The position numbers were made by a program, and so were the translations under genes. DNA of 30,075 bases, from assembly GCA_964582525.1 (NCBI GenBank), contig CAZOSP010000040.1, positions 1 through 30,075 of the forward strand, written 5' to 3'. A model generated the notes under the pieces. That model searched no databases. It was not told where the DNA came from and saw nothing but the letters and a program-made list of their open reading frames with translations. This document shows, in pieces, positions 7,757-16,042 of the stretch (position 1 is its first letter; each line of letters starts with the position of its first letter). Origin of the DNA: BB31 sp964582525 (lineage in GTDB: Bacteria; Pseudomonadota; Gammaproteobacteria; Beggiatoales; Beggiatoaceae).

Positions 7757-7888
7757 ATGCGTAGATGCTTGCGCAGACTAAAGCCGCTCTCATGCAGCCT
7801 ATTCGCAAACAGCCATGCGCGCTTGCCTGTGCGCATTATCAATGCGTCAACTTTCAATGATCGACCTATAAATACACAGCTATGCTGA
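7757..7888 (+). CDS. Small ORF overlapping the ptsN start (43 residues)
   Basis: The ATG at 7757 is preceded by AGAGGA at 9-nt spacing, one of the better ribosome binding sites in this region. The 43-residue product is basic and Arg/Cys-rich, with no known domain. Its TGA at 7886-7888 lies just inside ptsN, whose ATG is at 7882 and has no ribosome binding site of its own. This arrangement fits a leader peptide that couples translation to ptsN, but it could also be chance. I do not recognise any homologue. Confidence 0.35.
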   Translation: MRRCLRRLKPLSCSLFANSHARLPVRIINASTFNDRPINTQLC

Positions 7889-8361
7889 TTGCCAATATCC
7901 TCGCGCCTGAACGTATGCTGTGTGGCGTTCAGGCAACCAGTAAGCGGCGCGTCCTAGAACACTTAAGCCGTTTATTCGTCAAACAAAATTCCGATTTAGA
8001 CAGTGCCGAGATTTACCAACACCTGTTTGAGCGAGAACGCTTAGGCAGCACCGGTATTGGCAAAAACGTCGCCATTCCCCATGCGCGTATAAGCGGATTA
8101 GAACACACCACAGCCGCCTTTGTGCAACTAGAACAAGGCGTTGATTTCGACGCGATTGACGGTCAACCGGTCGATTTAGCCTTCGCCCTATTAGTGCCAG
8201 AATCCGCCACCCACGAACAAGAAAACCATCTAAAAACCTTAGCACACCTTGCTGCCATGTTTAACGACGATGACTGGCGCGAACAATTACGCAGCGCAAC
8301 AAGCCTTGCCAAAAAATATCAACTCATGCTCAACTGGCGCAATGGCAGCACTGAAACATGA
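7882..8361 (+). CDS. ptsN: Nitrogen PTS EIIA component PtsN
   Basis: A 159-residue EIIA-Ntr protein of the nitrogen phosphotransferase system, a regulator rather than a sugar transporter. The phosphorylated histidine is His67 in NVAIPHARI, and the flanking GSTGIGKNVAIPHAR motif is diagnostic. In proteobacteria the unphosphorylated form commonly controls potassium transport and envelope stress functions. The start has no Shine-Dalgarno; a small ORF ends inside it, and a TATAAA at 7868-7873 could be a -10 element giving a near-leaderless message. Its last codons overlap the next gene by 4 nt. The rapZ gene usually found next is replaced by a ybgC-type thioesterase. Confidence 0.93.
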   Translation: MLIANILAPERMLCGVQATSKRRVLEHLSRLFVKQNSDLDSAEIYQHLFERERLGSTGIGKNVAIPHARISGLEHTTAAFVQLEQGVDFDAIDGQPVDLAFALLVPESATHEQENHLKTLAHLAAMFNDDDWREQLRSATSLAKKYQLMLNWRNGSTET

Positions 8362-8756
8362 AGCCCTTTAGTTGGCAGATACGGGTGTATTACGAAGACA
8401 CAGATTTAGGCGGCGTAGTGTATTACGCCAATTATCTGAAATTTTTAGAACGCGCCCGCACCGAATGGTTACGCGCATTGGGTCTTGAGCAAGACCTGTT
8501 GCGCAATCAAGACAATCTAATTTTCGCCGTGCGGCAGTTGCACATCAACTATTTACAGCCCGCCAAATTCAATGATGAATTACAGGTATTGGCGCAAGTC
8601 ACTCAAGTGAAACGCGCCAGCTTGATGATGCAGCAAGACATTAAGCGCGGCACGACGCACCTATGCAGCGCACAAGTACAGCTTGCCTGTTTGCAGTTTG
8701 ATAGCTTAAAACCGCGCCGAATGCCGCAAACCTTATTTGAGCTAATGAGCGGCTGA
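8358..8756 (+). CDS. ybgC: YbgC-type acyl-CoA thioesterase
   Basis: A 132-residue hotdog-fold thioesterase of the 4-hydroxybenzoyl-CoA thioesterase/YbgC type. The active-site signature DTDLGGVVYYANYLKFLERAR is at residues 14-34 (given here from DTDLGGVVYYANY onward), with catalytic Asp16. YbgC hydrolyses acyl-CoA or acyl-ACP at the inner membrane and normally heads the tol-pal operon. Here no tolQRA follows; the gene instead ends the ptsN transcript, which it overlaps by ATGA. The specific substrate is uncertain. No strong terminator follows, only the palindromic TGATCAA-TC-TTGATCA near 8807-8822. Confidence 0.88.
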   Translation: MKPFSWQIRVYYEDTDLGGVVYYANYLKFLERARTEWLRALGLEQDLLRNQDNLIFAVRQLHINYLQPAKFNDELQVLAQVTQVKRASLMMQQDIKRGTTHLCSAQVQLACLQFDSLKPRRMPQTLFELMSG

Positions 8757-8806
8757 CCAACATCCCCTTCAAACTCACCAAATGCGCCTTAGCCGATGGG
8801 TTCTGA

Positions 8807-8995
8807 TCAATCTTGATCAATAATCATTTCCACGACACTGCCGCCCAAGCCTAAGAAAAATCCATATCCAATTAACGAATCGACTATTCCGCCAGTCCGC
8901 CTACGCGGGTCAAGGTTGCTAACCTTGCCCCGAGCGTTTTGAGTAACCCCAAGGTTATTTGAAACGTTCGGGTGCAGGTTACAAAAACCTCCCAA
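8807..8995 (-). pseudogene. C-terminal fragment of an unidentified protein
   Basis: The last 30 codons of this 62-codon frame look coding: GGIVDSLIGYGFFLGLGG then SVVEMIIDQD, hydrophobic and glycine-rich with codon use like its neighbours. The upstream part crosses short palindromes (CAAGGTTGCTAACCTTG near 8910-8926), so the N-terminus was probably lost to a repeat insertion. I do not recognise the family. Confidence 0.3.
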
Positions 8996-9485
8996 AAATC
9001 GTTACAGCAAACAGCATATTGACGATACACAGGGATATAGCACTACATTAGGACTACCACCCTTAGAAAGCCGCACAATATTTCTGACGAGCTTTATGCT
9101 GAGATGCAAGCGTATGCTGGTATTGCATCGAAATAGTTTTTCGGGGTTTTCGGAATTTCACGTTTTCCGAAAGCTTTTGTCAACGCCAGCGAAAAAATCT
9201 CCTGTCTTTGCGTCAATACCTTCGCCATCCAGCAAAGAGCCGGGACACGAATAATCGCCATTTTTTAAAGACTTGATTGGTCAATTTATTAATTAAAATT
9301 CGTTCAGCAAACATGTTGAAGTGATTTTTAATGAGGGCAGCAAACCACTGACCTTGAGCGCACTTAGCGCACGCTTACAAGTTGCCGCAATGCGCCCGAC
9401 AAAAACTGGCGAAGATATTGAAAGATGGGTTAAGGCTATCACAGAAACACACCTGAAACCCTTGTTCCTAAAAAAACTAACAAAC
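8996..9485. other. Gene debris, no intact gene
   Basis: Several short coding-like pieces lie here without a full gene. On the minus strand, about 9094-9261, two frames both read plausibly: one ends KAFGKREIPKTPKNYFDAI, the other runs GSLLDGEGIDAKTGDFFAGV, which suggests a frameshifted remnant. On the plus strand, 9297-9480 reads HVEVIFNEGSKPLTLSALSA and later GEDIERWVKAITETHLKPLF before running antisense into the AIM24 gene. There is also an 8-bp inverted repeat, TTTCGGAA/TTCCGAAA, near 9144-9171. None of these pieces can be assigned to a family. Confidence 0.35.
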
Positions 9486-10319
9486 TCAAGCTGGATTGCT
9501 TCTGCCGCTTGTAATGCTGCGCACCCAAGCAGCAAACGCGCTGGGATTGCGGGTTTGGATATAGACCCGCGCAGGTCCGCGAAAACGACACACAAAACCT
9601 TCGCCGGAGGTGAAAGAGGAAATCCAGCCACTTGAAGCCGTTTCGATATTGAAATGCACATTATCAGGCCAAGCCACCAGATGTTCGTTATCAATCACCA
9701 ATTCTTCGCCCGCGGCAATGTCTAGTGGATGAATCGCTCCGTAGGAGCTGATAAACAGCAAGCCGTATCCGGAAATTTTAAGCACAAAAAAGCCCTGTCC
9801 GGAAAGAAAACCGCTGCTTAAGTTCTGCATTTTGGTATTCACTTGGATGCTGTCTGAACCGGCAAAAAAACCATCTTTTTGCACCACATAGCCGTGTGAG
9901 CCATCCATATCAATGGCTTGCAAAGTGCCGAGCGCGGCGGGAGAAAGATAGACTTCACCGCTGCCGCGATTAGCTTTGAGGGTTTGGAAAAAGAAGCTTT
10001 CCCCTGACAACATACGCCCTAAGCCGCCGAGCAAGCCACCTTCTAATTTGCCTTCAACGTCCACGCTAGGACTCATGGCCACCATTGCGCCGGATTCGGC
10101 TTTGATGCTGCCGCCCGCAGGTAATTGCAGGTGCAGCATGGCGTTTGCCCCCGAATAGAGAACTTCGTACATCATGCCGTGCGCCTTTTGTAAGCCGCCG
10201 CTGGGCGGCGCGGCAGCACTCGGTGCGCTGTTCTGGGGGCTTGTTGGGGCTGTTGTGGGGGCTTGCGCCGCTTCTTTGCCGGATGTTTGGCGGCGATAAT
10301 CAGCAAACATGTCTGCCAT
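9486..10319 (-). CDS. AIM24/TIGR00266-family protein
   Basis: A 277-residue protein. Residues 15-42 are a flexible Ala/Pro/Ser linker. The rest is the AIM24 (TIGR00266) beta-helix-like domain, recognised by the order YEVLYSGANAMLHLQLPAGG, IKAESGAMVAMSPSV, a glycine-rich LEGGLLGGLGRMLSGESFF, and later GLLFISSYGAIHPLDI and FVCRFRGPARVYIQTRN. Bacterial members have no firmly established biochemical role; the yeast relative is mitochondrial. GGGAGA sits 6 nt before the ATG. No signal peptide or membrane segment is seen. It is monocistronic and divergent from the LysM lipoprotein gene 285 bp away. Confidence 0.9.
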   Translation of the reverse strand: MADMFADYRRQTSGKEAAQAPTTAPTSPQNSAPSAAAPPSGGLQKAHGMMYEVLYSGANAMLHLQLPAGGSIKAESGAMVAMSPSVDVEGKLEGGLLGGLGRMLSGESFFFQTLKANRGSGEVYLSPAALGTLQAIDMDGSHGYVVQKDGFFAGSDSIQVNTKMQNLSSGFLSGQGFFVLKISGYGLLFISSYGAIHPLDIAAGEELVIDNEHLVAWPDNVHFNIETASSGWISSFTSGEGFVCRFRGPARVYIQTRNPSAFAAWVRSITSGRSNPA

Positions 10320-10604
10320 AATGTATCTCCCGTATTGAATTAGGCGAGTAAGTGGTTTTGATTTTACAGATTTTGGGACTAAAAAGCTGCCTTAGGCAAG
10401 CCCTAAAAATCTATATTTATCCCTATTAAGGGCGGTATTGAATGTTTAATTTGCAATTAAATGATTAGCTTACAGGGCTTGCTTTAAGTAAAAAATGAGG
10501 TTATTTTAAGGCACTCTTTGACCACGCAGCAAAACTGACTGTGTTAAGAAAATAGAGTAGAATCCCACGTTTTTGATTTTTCCTAGTGTGCCGAGGTTGC
10601 CCCC
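10320..10604. other. Divergent promoter region
   Basis: 285 bp between the AIM24 gene and the LysM lipoprotein gene. It is A/T-rich. TAGAGT near 10554 could be a -10 for the plus-strand genes. I see no ORF, RNA gene or convincing operator. Confidence 0.3.
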
Positions 10605-12020
10605 ATGTTTCTAATCCCTCTCTTTCGATTGAGCAAATTCACTGTTGTGTTGCTGGTGCTGTTATCTAGCAGTGCCTGTAGCCGTTTACAGATTGGCGGT
10701 TTTAACCAACCCGACGTTGTTGAAGGCAACGCGCCTGTGGTTGATAGCGGCAGTCGTCATTCTGTTTATACCGTACAAAATGGAGATAATCTATATTTGA
10801 TTGGTAAACGCTATGGCTTGCGTTATCAAGACATTGCCACTTGGAATCGTATCCCGCCACCTTTCACGATTCGCCCCGGTCAGCAACTGGTTCTCGCCCC
10901 CGGCATGACCCCGCCCGCGCCTATGCCCAGCAGTGAGCCGCAAGTTTTGGTCTTTGATTGGGATACTGGCTCTGTGCGTCCAGAAACCTCGCCGCAGCCG
11001 GTGCAAGCTCAACCCGCGCCCACAGTGATTACAGAAGCACCGGTGATGGAATTTGACTGGCAAACCGGGCAGCCGCGCAGCATTAATGCGCCCGTGGGCG
11101 GCAGTGCGGGCGGTGTTGAGCAGGCTTTGTACTACACGGTCAAATCCGGCGACACCTTGTCGCTGATAGCAAAACAATACGGAGTCACCTATCAAGACCT
11201 CGCGGACCTGAACGCTATCGCGCCACCTTACCGCTTGAAAGTAGGACAAAGTTTATTGGTATCTGCCAATAATACCTCGCGCAGCTTGATGGCGATGTCG
11301 GCTATGGATACCCCATACAGCGACTACGGCAATAACCCGCTGCCGCCGGACACTATCGGAACCACACGCTATCATCGCGTACAACAAGGCGAAACGCTTT
11401 ACAGTATTGCGCGTTCTTATGGTCTCACGTATCAAGATGTGGCTGCTTGGAACGCCATCCCCGCGCCCTATCACTTGCGGGTAGGGCAAAGCCTGCAACT
11501 CTCGCCTAGCAGCAATAACAACATGCCGCTTGTCGCCGCCGCTTCTTCGGCAGCGATTGACGGTCACTATACGGTGGCGCGTGGCGATACTTTGTCGGCT
11601 GTGGCGCGGCGTTTTAATCGCTCAGTCAGCGAACTGGCGGCGTGGAATGGTCTGCAAAAACCCTACCCGCTGACGGTTGGACAACAACTCACCGTTTCCC
11701 CGCAGATGAGTATTGCCAGCAGCCGCGCTGCAATGCCAGTAAGCTCGCCGACCATAGAGCCGCAGCGCGTCACTGTCAGCGTTGCTAAACCTGCGGCTGA
11801 CGTTGAACAGAATCTCTTGCTTGCCAGCAGTAACGCGGCAAATACCGGTGTGCGCAAAACCTTACGCGGTGAAATCATTTATCACGCTGTGCAAAAGGGT
11901 GAAACGCTGGCCAGCATTGCCCATCAGTATGCGCAAAATAGCCATGAATTGGCGCTGTGGAATGGCATTGCGCCGCCCTATCCGATTTATCCCGGGCAAA
12001 CTATTATGATTTATCGCTAA
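10605..12020 (+). CDS. Lipoprotein with five LysM domains
   Basis: A 471-residue predicted lipoprotein: hydrophobic signal to residue 24 with lipobox SSAC (Cys25). Five LysM peptidoglycan-binding domains follow at about 54-98, 176-220, 256-300, 321-366 and 426-470, each with a (N/S/R/K)G-(D/E)-(T/N)-L motif and a PGQ/VGQ-x-L end. The linker between the first two carries a small duplication, FDWDTG (117-122) and FDWQTG (150-155). There is no hydrolase domain, so it is probably a structural or targeting peptidoglycan binder. GAGG lies 8 nt before the ATG. It stands 10 bp upstream of the NlpD-like gene, and the fifth LysM resembles the LysM of that protein, which suggests both arose by duplication. 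Confidence 0.88.
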   Translation: MFLIPLFRLSKFTVVLLVLLSSSACSRLQIGGFNQPDVVEGNAPVVDSGSRHSVYTVQNGDNLYLIGKRYGLRYQDIATWNRIPPPFTIRPGQQLVLAPGMTPPAPMPSSEPQVLVFDWDTGSVRPETSPQPVQAQPAPTVITEAPVMEFDWQTGQPRSINAPVGGSAGGVEQALYYTVKSGDTLSLIAKQYGVTYQDLADLNAIAPPYRLKVGQSLLVSANNTSRSLMAMSAMDTPYSDYGNNPLPPDTIGTTRYHRVQQGETLYSIARSYGLTYQDVAAWNAIPAPYHLRVGQSLQLSPSSNNNMPLVAAASSAAIDGHYTVARGDTLSAVARRFNRSVSELAAWNGLQKPYPLTVGQQLTVSPQMSIASSRAAMPVSSPTIEPQRVTVSVAKPAADVEQNLLLASSNAANTGVRKTLRGEIIYHAVQKGETLASIAHQYAQNSHELALWNGIAPPYPIYPGQTIMIYR

Positions 12021-12030
12021 TGGCGGGCGC

Positions 12031-12843
12031 ATGACTTTGTTTCTTCGCTTACTGCTGCCGCTGGGTGTGATGACTCTCAGCGGTTGTGGTTTAACGCTCA
12101 CCCATAGCGCGTCTGACACAGTACGTCAGCCCGCTCCCAAGCCCGCTCCCATTGAGTATCGTGACAGTGACCGCGCATCGGTTAGCCAAGCCGCTTCCCA
12201 TACAGTCAAGCGTGGCGACACGCTCTACGCGATAGCCCGCCGCTATCAACGAACTGTGTCTGACCTTGCCGTTTGGAACACACTCGCGCCGCCTTACACC
12301 CTTTATCCCGGACAAGTCCTGCGTGTCGGTCTCCCTGCCGGCAGTGAGGTGACACCGAACTTCATTTCACCGCTGCCTGCCCGGCGTGATCAAACCCCTA
12401 CGCGCCGCCTCGCGCCTAACTTTAATAGCCACAAGGCGCAAGTCGCCACGCCCGCGCAAGCGACTTGCCTGCCGCAACCGGGGCAATGGCGGTTGCCCAG
12501 TCTAGGGCGCATGGAAACCACCCAAACGCGCAACGGGCGGCAGGGCATCAATATCTTTGGGCAGCTCAATCAAGCCGTTGTCGCTACCGCCAGCGGGCAG
12601 GTGATTTACAGCGGCGCAGGCGTGAACGGTTACGAAAGCAGCTTGATCATTATTCAACACACAGCCAACTGGCTTTCAGTCTATTCGCACACGCGCAACC
12701 GCCGCGTCAGCAATGGACAGTTCGTCAGTGCGGGACAAACGATAGCCGAGATGGGGCTGGATTTACAAAATCGTGCCGTGTTACATTTTGAACTCAGTTG
12801 TAACGGAAAAACCGTCAATCCTTTGTCGTATTTAGCAGGTTAA
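12031..12843 (+). CDS. nlpD: NlpD-like murein hydrolase activator
   Basis: A 270-residue lipoprotein with lipobox LSGC (Cys19), one LysM domain at about 57-100, and a C-terminal LytM/M23 domain at about 170-268. The M23 zinc ligands are not conserved: the HxH motif reads HFE (LHFELSCNG). This matches the degenerate LytM domain of NlpD, which activates the amidase AmiC at the septum rather than cutting peptidoglycan itself. The position directly before rpoS is the conserved nlpD-rpoS synteny of Gammaproteobacteria. In E. coli a major rpoS promoter lies inside nlpD; the same could hold here but I cannot point to it. Confidence 0.9.
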   Translation: MTLFLRLLLPLGVMTLSGCGLTLTHSASDTVRQPAPKPAPIEYRDSDRASVSQAASHTVKRGDTLYAIARRYQRTVSDLAVWNTLAPPYTLYPGQVLRVGLPAGSEVTPNFISPLPARRDQTPTRRLAPNFNSHKAQVATPAQATCLPQPGQWRLPSLGRMETTQTRNGRQGINIFGQLNQAVVATASGQVIYSGAGVNGYESSLIIIQHTANWLSVYSHTRNRRVSNGQFVSAGQTIAEMGLDLQNRAVLHFELSCNGKTVNPLSYLAG

Positions 12844-12857
12844 CAAGGGCTATCTCA

Positions 12858-13937
12858 ATGAAGCATCCGCCAAAAAACAAAGGTGTCAAAGCCTCTGGGA
12901 AAAAGATTCGCGCACAGTCAGAAGCACACGCGCCTTTATCAGTGGATGAAGTGATAGACGATCAAGTGACAGAAGAAGAGTCCGCTGTTGAGGAGTCAGC
13001 CGATGATCTCGATAGCGCGTACACATTGATAGATATCGGCAGCGAACTCAGTGAATCTGAAGCAGCATTTATTCAACAAGCGACAAAAAACACGCTCGCC
13101 GATGGTGAATATGATGCAACCCGCTTATACCTAAATGAAATTGGTTTCACTGCCCTACTGAAACCTGAAGAAGAAATCACTTTGGGGCGTTTATCGCGTG
13201 ATGGCGACTTAAGAGCGCGACAGCGCATGATCGAAGCCAATCTGCGTCTGGTAGTCAAAATCGCTCGGCAACACATGAATCGCGGCTTGCCGCTGCTAGA
13301 CCTGATTGAAGAAGGCAATCTTGGGCTGATTCGTGCGGTACAAAAATTTGATCCGGAAAGAGGTTTTCGCTTTTCCACCTACGCTACCTGGTGGATTCGC
13401 CAAACCATTGATCGCGCCCTGATGAACCAAACGCGCACTATTCGCCTGCCTATTCACATCATTAAAGAAATCAACATCTACACCCGTGCAGCGCGTCACC
13501 TGACGCGCACCCTAGAACGTGAGCCAAGCTCCGAAGATGTCGCCCACTATCTCGACAAGCCCATCAACGAAGTCGAGCGCATGTTGGGCTTAAACGAGCG
13601 CGTTGCCTCTGTTGACGCGCCGCGCAGTGGTGATCAAGATATAACCCTCCTCGATACCATCGCCGATGACAACACGCCGGATCCCGCCGATCTTTTACAA
13701 GACAACGATTTAACCCAACATATTGATCTCTGGTTATCGCAAATCAATCAAAAACAACGCATTGTGGTTGAATATCGGTTTGGTTTGCACGGACATGAGA
13801 CGCATACTCTCGAAGAAGTGGGGGCGATTATTGGCATCACCCGCGAGCGCGTGCGACAAATCCAAATCGAAGCCCTGTATCGCCTGCGCGAGATTCTTGA
13901 ACGCGAAGGATTATCCGCAGATATTTTTAAGTATTAA
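12858..13937 (+). CDS. rpoS: Stationary-phase sigma factor RpoS
   Basis: A 359-residue group 2 sigma-70 factor. The acidic N-terminal extension (about 1-75) is longer than in E. coli RpoS (330 residues). Region 1.2 starts at DATRLYLNEIG, region 2 contains NLRLVVKIARQHMNRGLPLLD (quoted in part as LRLVVKIARQHMNRG) and RGFRFSTYATWWIRQTIDRA, region 3 follows, and region 4.2 is the helix-turn-helix LEEVGAIIGITRERVRQIQ. It directs general stress and stationary-phase transcription. AAGGG precedes the ATG. It ends the LysM-nlpD-rpoS transcript, with a strong hairpin 23 bp after the stop. Confidence 0.95.
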   Translation: MKHPPKNKGVKASGKKIRAQSEAHAPLSVDEVIDDQVTEEESAVEESADDLDSAYTLIDIGSELSESEAAFIQQATKNTLADGEYDATRLYLNEIGFTALLKPEEEITLGRLSRDGDLRARQRMIEANLRLVVKIARQHMNRGLPLLDLIEEGNLGLIRAVQKFDPERGFRFSTYATWWIRQTIDRALMNQTRTIRLPIHIIKEINIYTRAARHLTRTLEREPSSEDVAHYLDKPINEVERMLGLNERVASVDAPRSGDQDITLLDTIADDNTPDPADLLQDNDLTQHIDLWLSQINQKQRIVVEYRFGLHGHETHTLEEVGAIIGITRERVRQIQIEALYRLREILEREGLSADIFKY

Positions 13938-13960
13938 CGTCTAGCGCGAAAATGAGTCGT

Positions 13961-13993
13961 AAGACTGCCAGTCCTTAAAGGACTGGCAGTCTT
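13961..13993. terminator. 14-bp perfect hairpin between convergent genes
   Basis: AAGACTGCCAGTCC (13961-13974) pairs perfectly with GGACTGGCAGTCTT (13980-13993) across a TTAAA loop. It lies between the 3' ends of rpoS and the histidine kinase, so it probably ends both transcripts. Neither side has a long T-tract, so it may instead be a palindromic repeat used as a transcript end. Confidence 0.6.
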
Positions 13994-14019
13994 AGGTGGG
14001 ATTTACGCGAAAAGCCGCT

Positions 14020-15891
14020 TTAATGCACAAAACTCCCACTGTAAGCCACCGTCAACAGTTCGCGGATTTCTGCCACCAATTCTTCCCGTGAGCAACTGCC
14101 TTTTTGCAAAATCCCCTGTACGCTGTGAGTCAGTAATTGCTTGTCATCGCCACTGATGTCTTTGGCACTCATCACCACCACCGGCACATCTTGGAAGTCT
14201 TCCATACGACGCAAAAAAGTCACAAATTCAAAACCGCCCATTTCGGGCATCAGCAGATCGAGCAAAATTAAATCCGGCTTTTGCGTGTTGAGGCGATGCA
14301 GAGCCTGCATTCCGCTTGACGCGCTGGTCACTTGCCAGCCGGCACGTTTTAGAATAGCGCACAGCATGTCGCGGGTAATCTCATCGTCATCCACCACCAT
14401 CAACAGCGGGGCTTCGGAGTTGTGGTGTTGATGACGATGCTGCGGATTGACTAGGCAATCGACCGCATCGGCGAGTTTGTCAGCCGCCGGGCGGATAAAG
14501 CGTTTAGCAATATTGGCAAGCTGCTCGCGGGTCACCGGTTTAATCAAATAATCCGCCGCGCCTAATTCCGCAGCGGTACTTTTATCATCCACCATAGTCA
14601 GCATGACGACCGGAATCTGTTTAAGTAACGCATTGTTTTTCAAAGTTGATAACACCATCCAGCCGTCCATGTTGGGCATCATCACATCTAAGGTAATCAA
14701 ATCAGGATGCCATTCTTTGGCTTGCTGCAAACCCACTTCGCCATTTTCTGCCAGCATCACTTGATAGCCTAAAGCCAACAGATGCGTGCGCAAAATATCG
14801 CGGGTATTACTGTCATCGTCAATCACCAGAACCCGCTGGGGAACTATGGGTGAGGGTGTTTTTTGCAAGGTAGGCGCGGCTTTGGGCAGATTTTTGGCGG
14901 TCTCTTGTTCTACGCTGCTTGGGCTTTGATTGGGCAGGCGCAGCGTAAAGCGCGTGCCTTGTTTGGGGATGCTGTAGAGCTGAATCTCGCCGCCGAGCAT
15001 TTCGATAAAATACTTGCTCAAGGCAAGCCCCAAACCAGTGCCGCCGTATTTGCGCGTTGTGCCAGCATCTTCAGCCTGCACAAAAGGCTTAAACAGCTTG
15101 GCTTGTTGTTCTTCGTCCATGCCAATGCCAGTATCTTCAACAACAAATATCAACCAATCTCGTGCTTCGGTCAGCTCACGCGAAAGACTCAGGGTAATCA
15201 TGCCTTGTTCAGTAAATTTGCTGGCATTGCTGAGTAAATTGAGCAAACTTTGGCGCAATTTGGTCACATCAGACACCATCATGCCCGGATCGTCTGGGAT
15301 TTTGAGGCGCAGATGATTGTCTTTTTTTGCCACTAAAGGTTTAGCGGTAATGGCAATTTCTTCAATTAAAGTGCGCAAATCAAAGGGTTCAAAGAAAACA
15401 TCCATTTTGCCCGCTTCGATTTTAGAAATATCCAACACATTATTAATTAAATCCAAGACTTGCTTGCCTGATACATGAATTTTGTGCAAATCTTTCACCA
15501 TATTCGTAGCATTCAGGTCTTCTGCTTCTTCTTTGAGAATTTCGCTGTAGCCAATCACGGCATTCAGCGGAGTGCGCAATTCATGGCTCATGCTGGCAAT
15601 AAATTGGCTTTTGGCAAGGCTGGCTTGCTCAGCAGCCGCTTGTTTTTCCTGCAATTCGATAATACGTTGCTGTTGCGCAGCATAAATGTCCCGCCAACTG
15701 CGTATGAAAGACACATAGCCCAGCGGCAACAACAAACCCGTGACTAAGGTGACGCTTAATAAAGCCAGCGATAACCAGGGCATGGAAACATCCAGCAGAA
15801 ACATCAAAAAATGCAGCACGGCATACAAGCCGATGAGTGTCAACCCGCAATAAGCGAGCATCTTAAATGGATGGGATATTTGTTTGAGCAT
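14020..15891 (-). CDS. Hybrid sensor histidine kinase with two receiver domains
   Basis: A 623-residue protein. Two transmembrane helices (about 11-33 and 38-60) enclose almost no periplasmic loop, so it probably senses a signal in the membrane or cytoplasm. A short coiled coil (70-95) leads to HisKA with phospho-accepting His103 in MSHELRTPLN, then HATPase_c with N-box SNASKFTEQG (221-230), G1 DTGIGMDEEQ (253-262) and G2 GGTGLGLALSK (283-293). Two receivers follow: REC1 with Asp402 (LITLDVMMPNMDGW) and REC2 with Asp545 (LILLDLLMPEMGGF). No Hpt or output domain is present, so phosphate must pass to a separate partner. AGGTG precedes the ATG. It is divergent from the molybdoenzyme gene; a functional link is possible but unproven. 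Confidence 0.93.
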   Translation of the reverse strand: MLKQISHPFKMLAYCGLTLIGLYAVLHFLMFLLDVSMPWLSLALLSVTLVTGLLLPLGYVSFIRSWRDIYAAQQQRIIELQEKQAAAEQASLAKSQFIASMSHELRTPLNAVIGYSEILKEEAEDLNATNMVKDLHKIHVSGKQVLDLINNVLDISKIEAGKMDVFFEPFDLRTLIEEIAITAKPLVAKKDNHLRLKIPDDPGMMVSDVTKLRQSLLNLLSNASKFTEQGMITLSLSRELTEARDWLIFVVEDTGIGMDEEQQAKLFKPFVQAEDAGTTRKYGGTGLGLALSKYFIEMLGGEIQLYSIPKQGTRFTLRLPNQSPSSVEQETAKNLPKAAPTLQKTPSPIVPQRVLVIDDDSNTRDILRTHLLALGYQVMLAENGEVGLQQAKEWHPDLITLDVMMPNMDGWMVLSTLKNNALLKQIPVVMLTMVDDKSTAAELGAADYLIKPVTREQLANIAKRFIRPAADKLADAVDCLVNPQHRHQHHNSEAPLLMVVDDDEITRDMLCAILKRAGWQVTSASSGMQALHRLNTQKPDLILLDLLMPEMGGFEFVTFLRRMEDFQDVPVVVMSAKDISGDDKQLLTHSVQGILQKGSCSREELVAEIRELLTVAYSGSFVH

Positions 15892-15917
15892 GTTGAGCTA
15901 CACCTAATATTCGTTGT

Positions 15918-16022
15918 AGTTTGTAGGGTTTGCGCCGAGTCCTCGTTCCCAAGTGCCACTTGGGAATGCGGCGCGAACGCAGTTTGTAGGGTTTGCGCCG
16001 CGTCTTTTTGCGGCGCGAACGC
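15918..16022. repeat. Tandem hairpin repeat, one copy carrying a nested palindrome
   Basis: Two copies of AGTTTGTAGGGTTTGCGCCG lie at 15918-15937 and 15981-16000. Each is closed by CGGCGCGAACGC (15969-15980 and 16011-16022), forming a 10-bp stem with one T-G wobble. Copy B has a short loop. In copy A the loop holds a 21-base perfect palindrome, TTCCCAAGTG-C-CACTTGGGAA (15946-15966), as if one repeat had inserted into another. The array lies in the divergent region between the histidine kinase and the molybdoenzyme and ends 20 bp before the latter's start. Confidence 0.75.
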
Positions 16023-16042
16023 GGATAAGCTCCCAGAAAGGA

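Noticed and set aside
10791..11567. Minus-strand ORFs of 152 and 104 codons
   Set aside because: They are antisense to the LysM repeats, which are clearly coding on the plus strand.
15953..16042. Longer start for the molybdoenzyme
   Set aside because: It translates the hairpin repeats; a ribosome binding site lies just before 16043.
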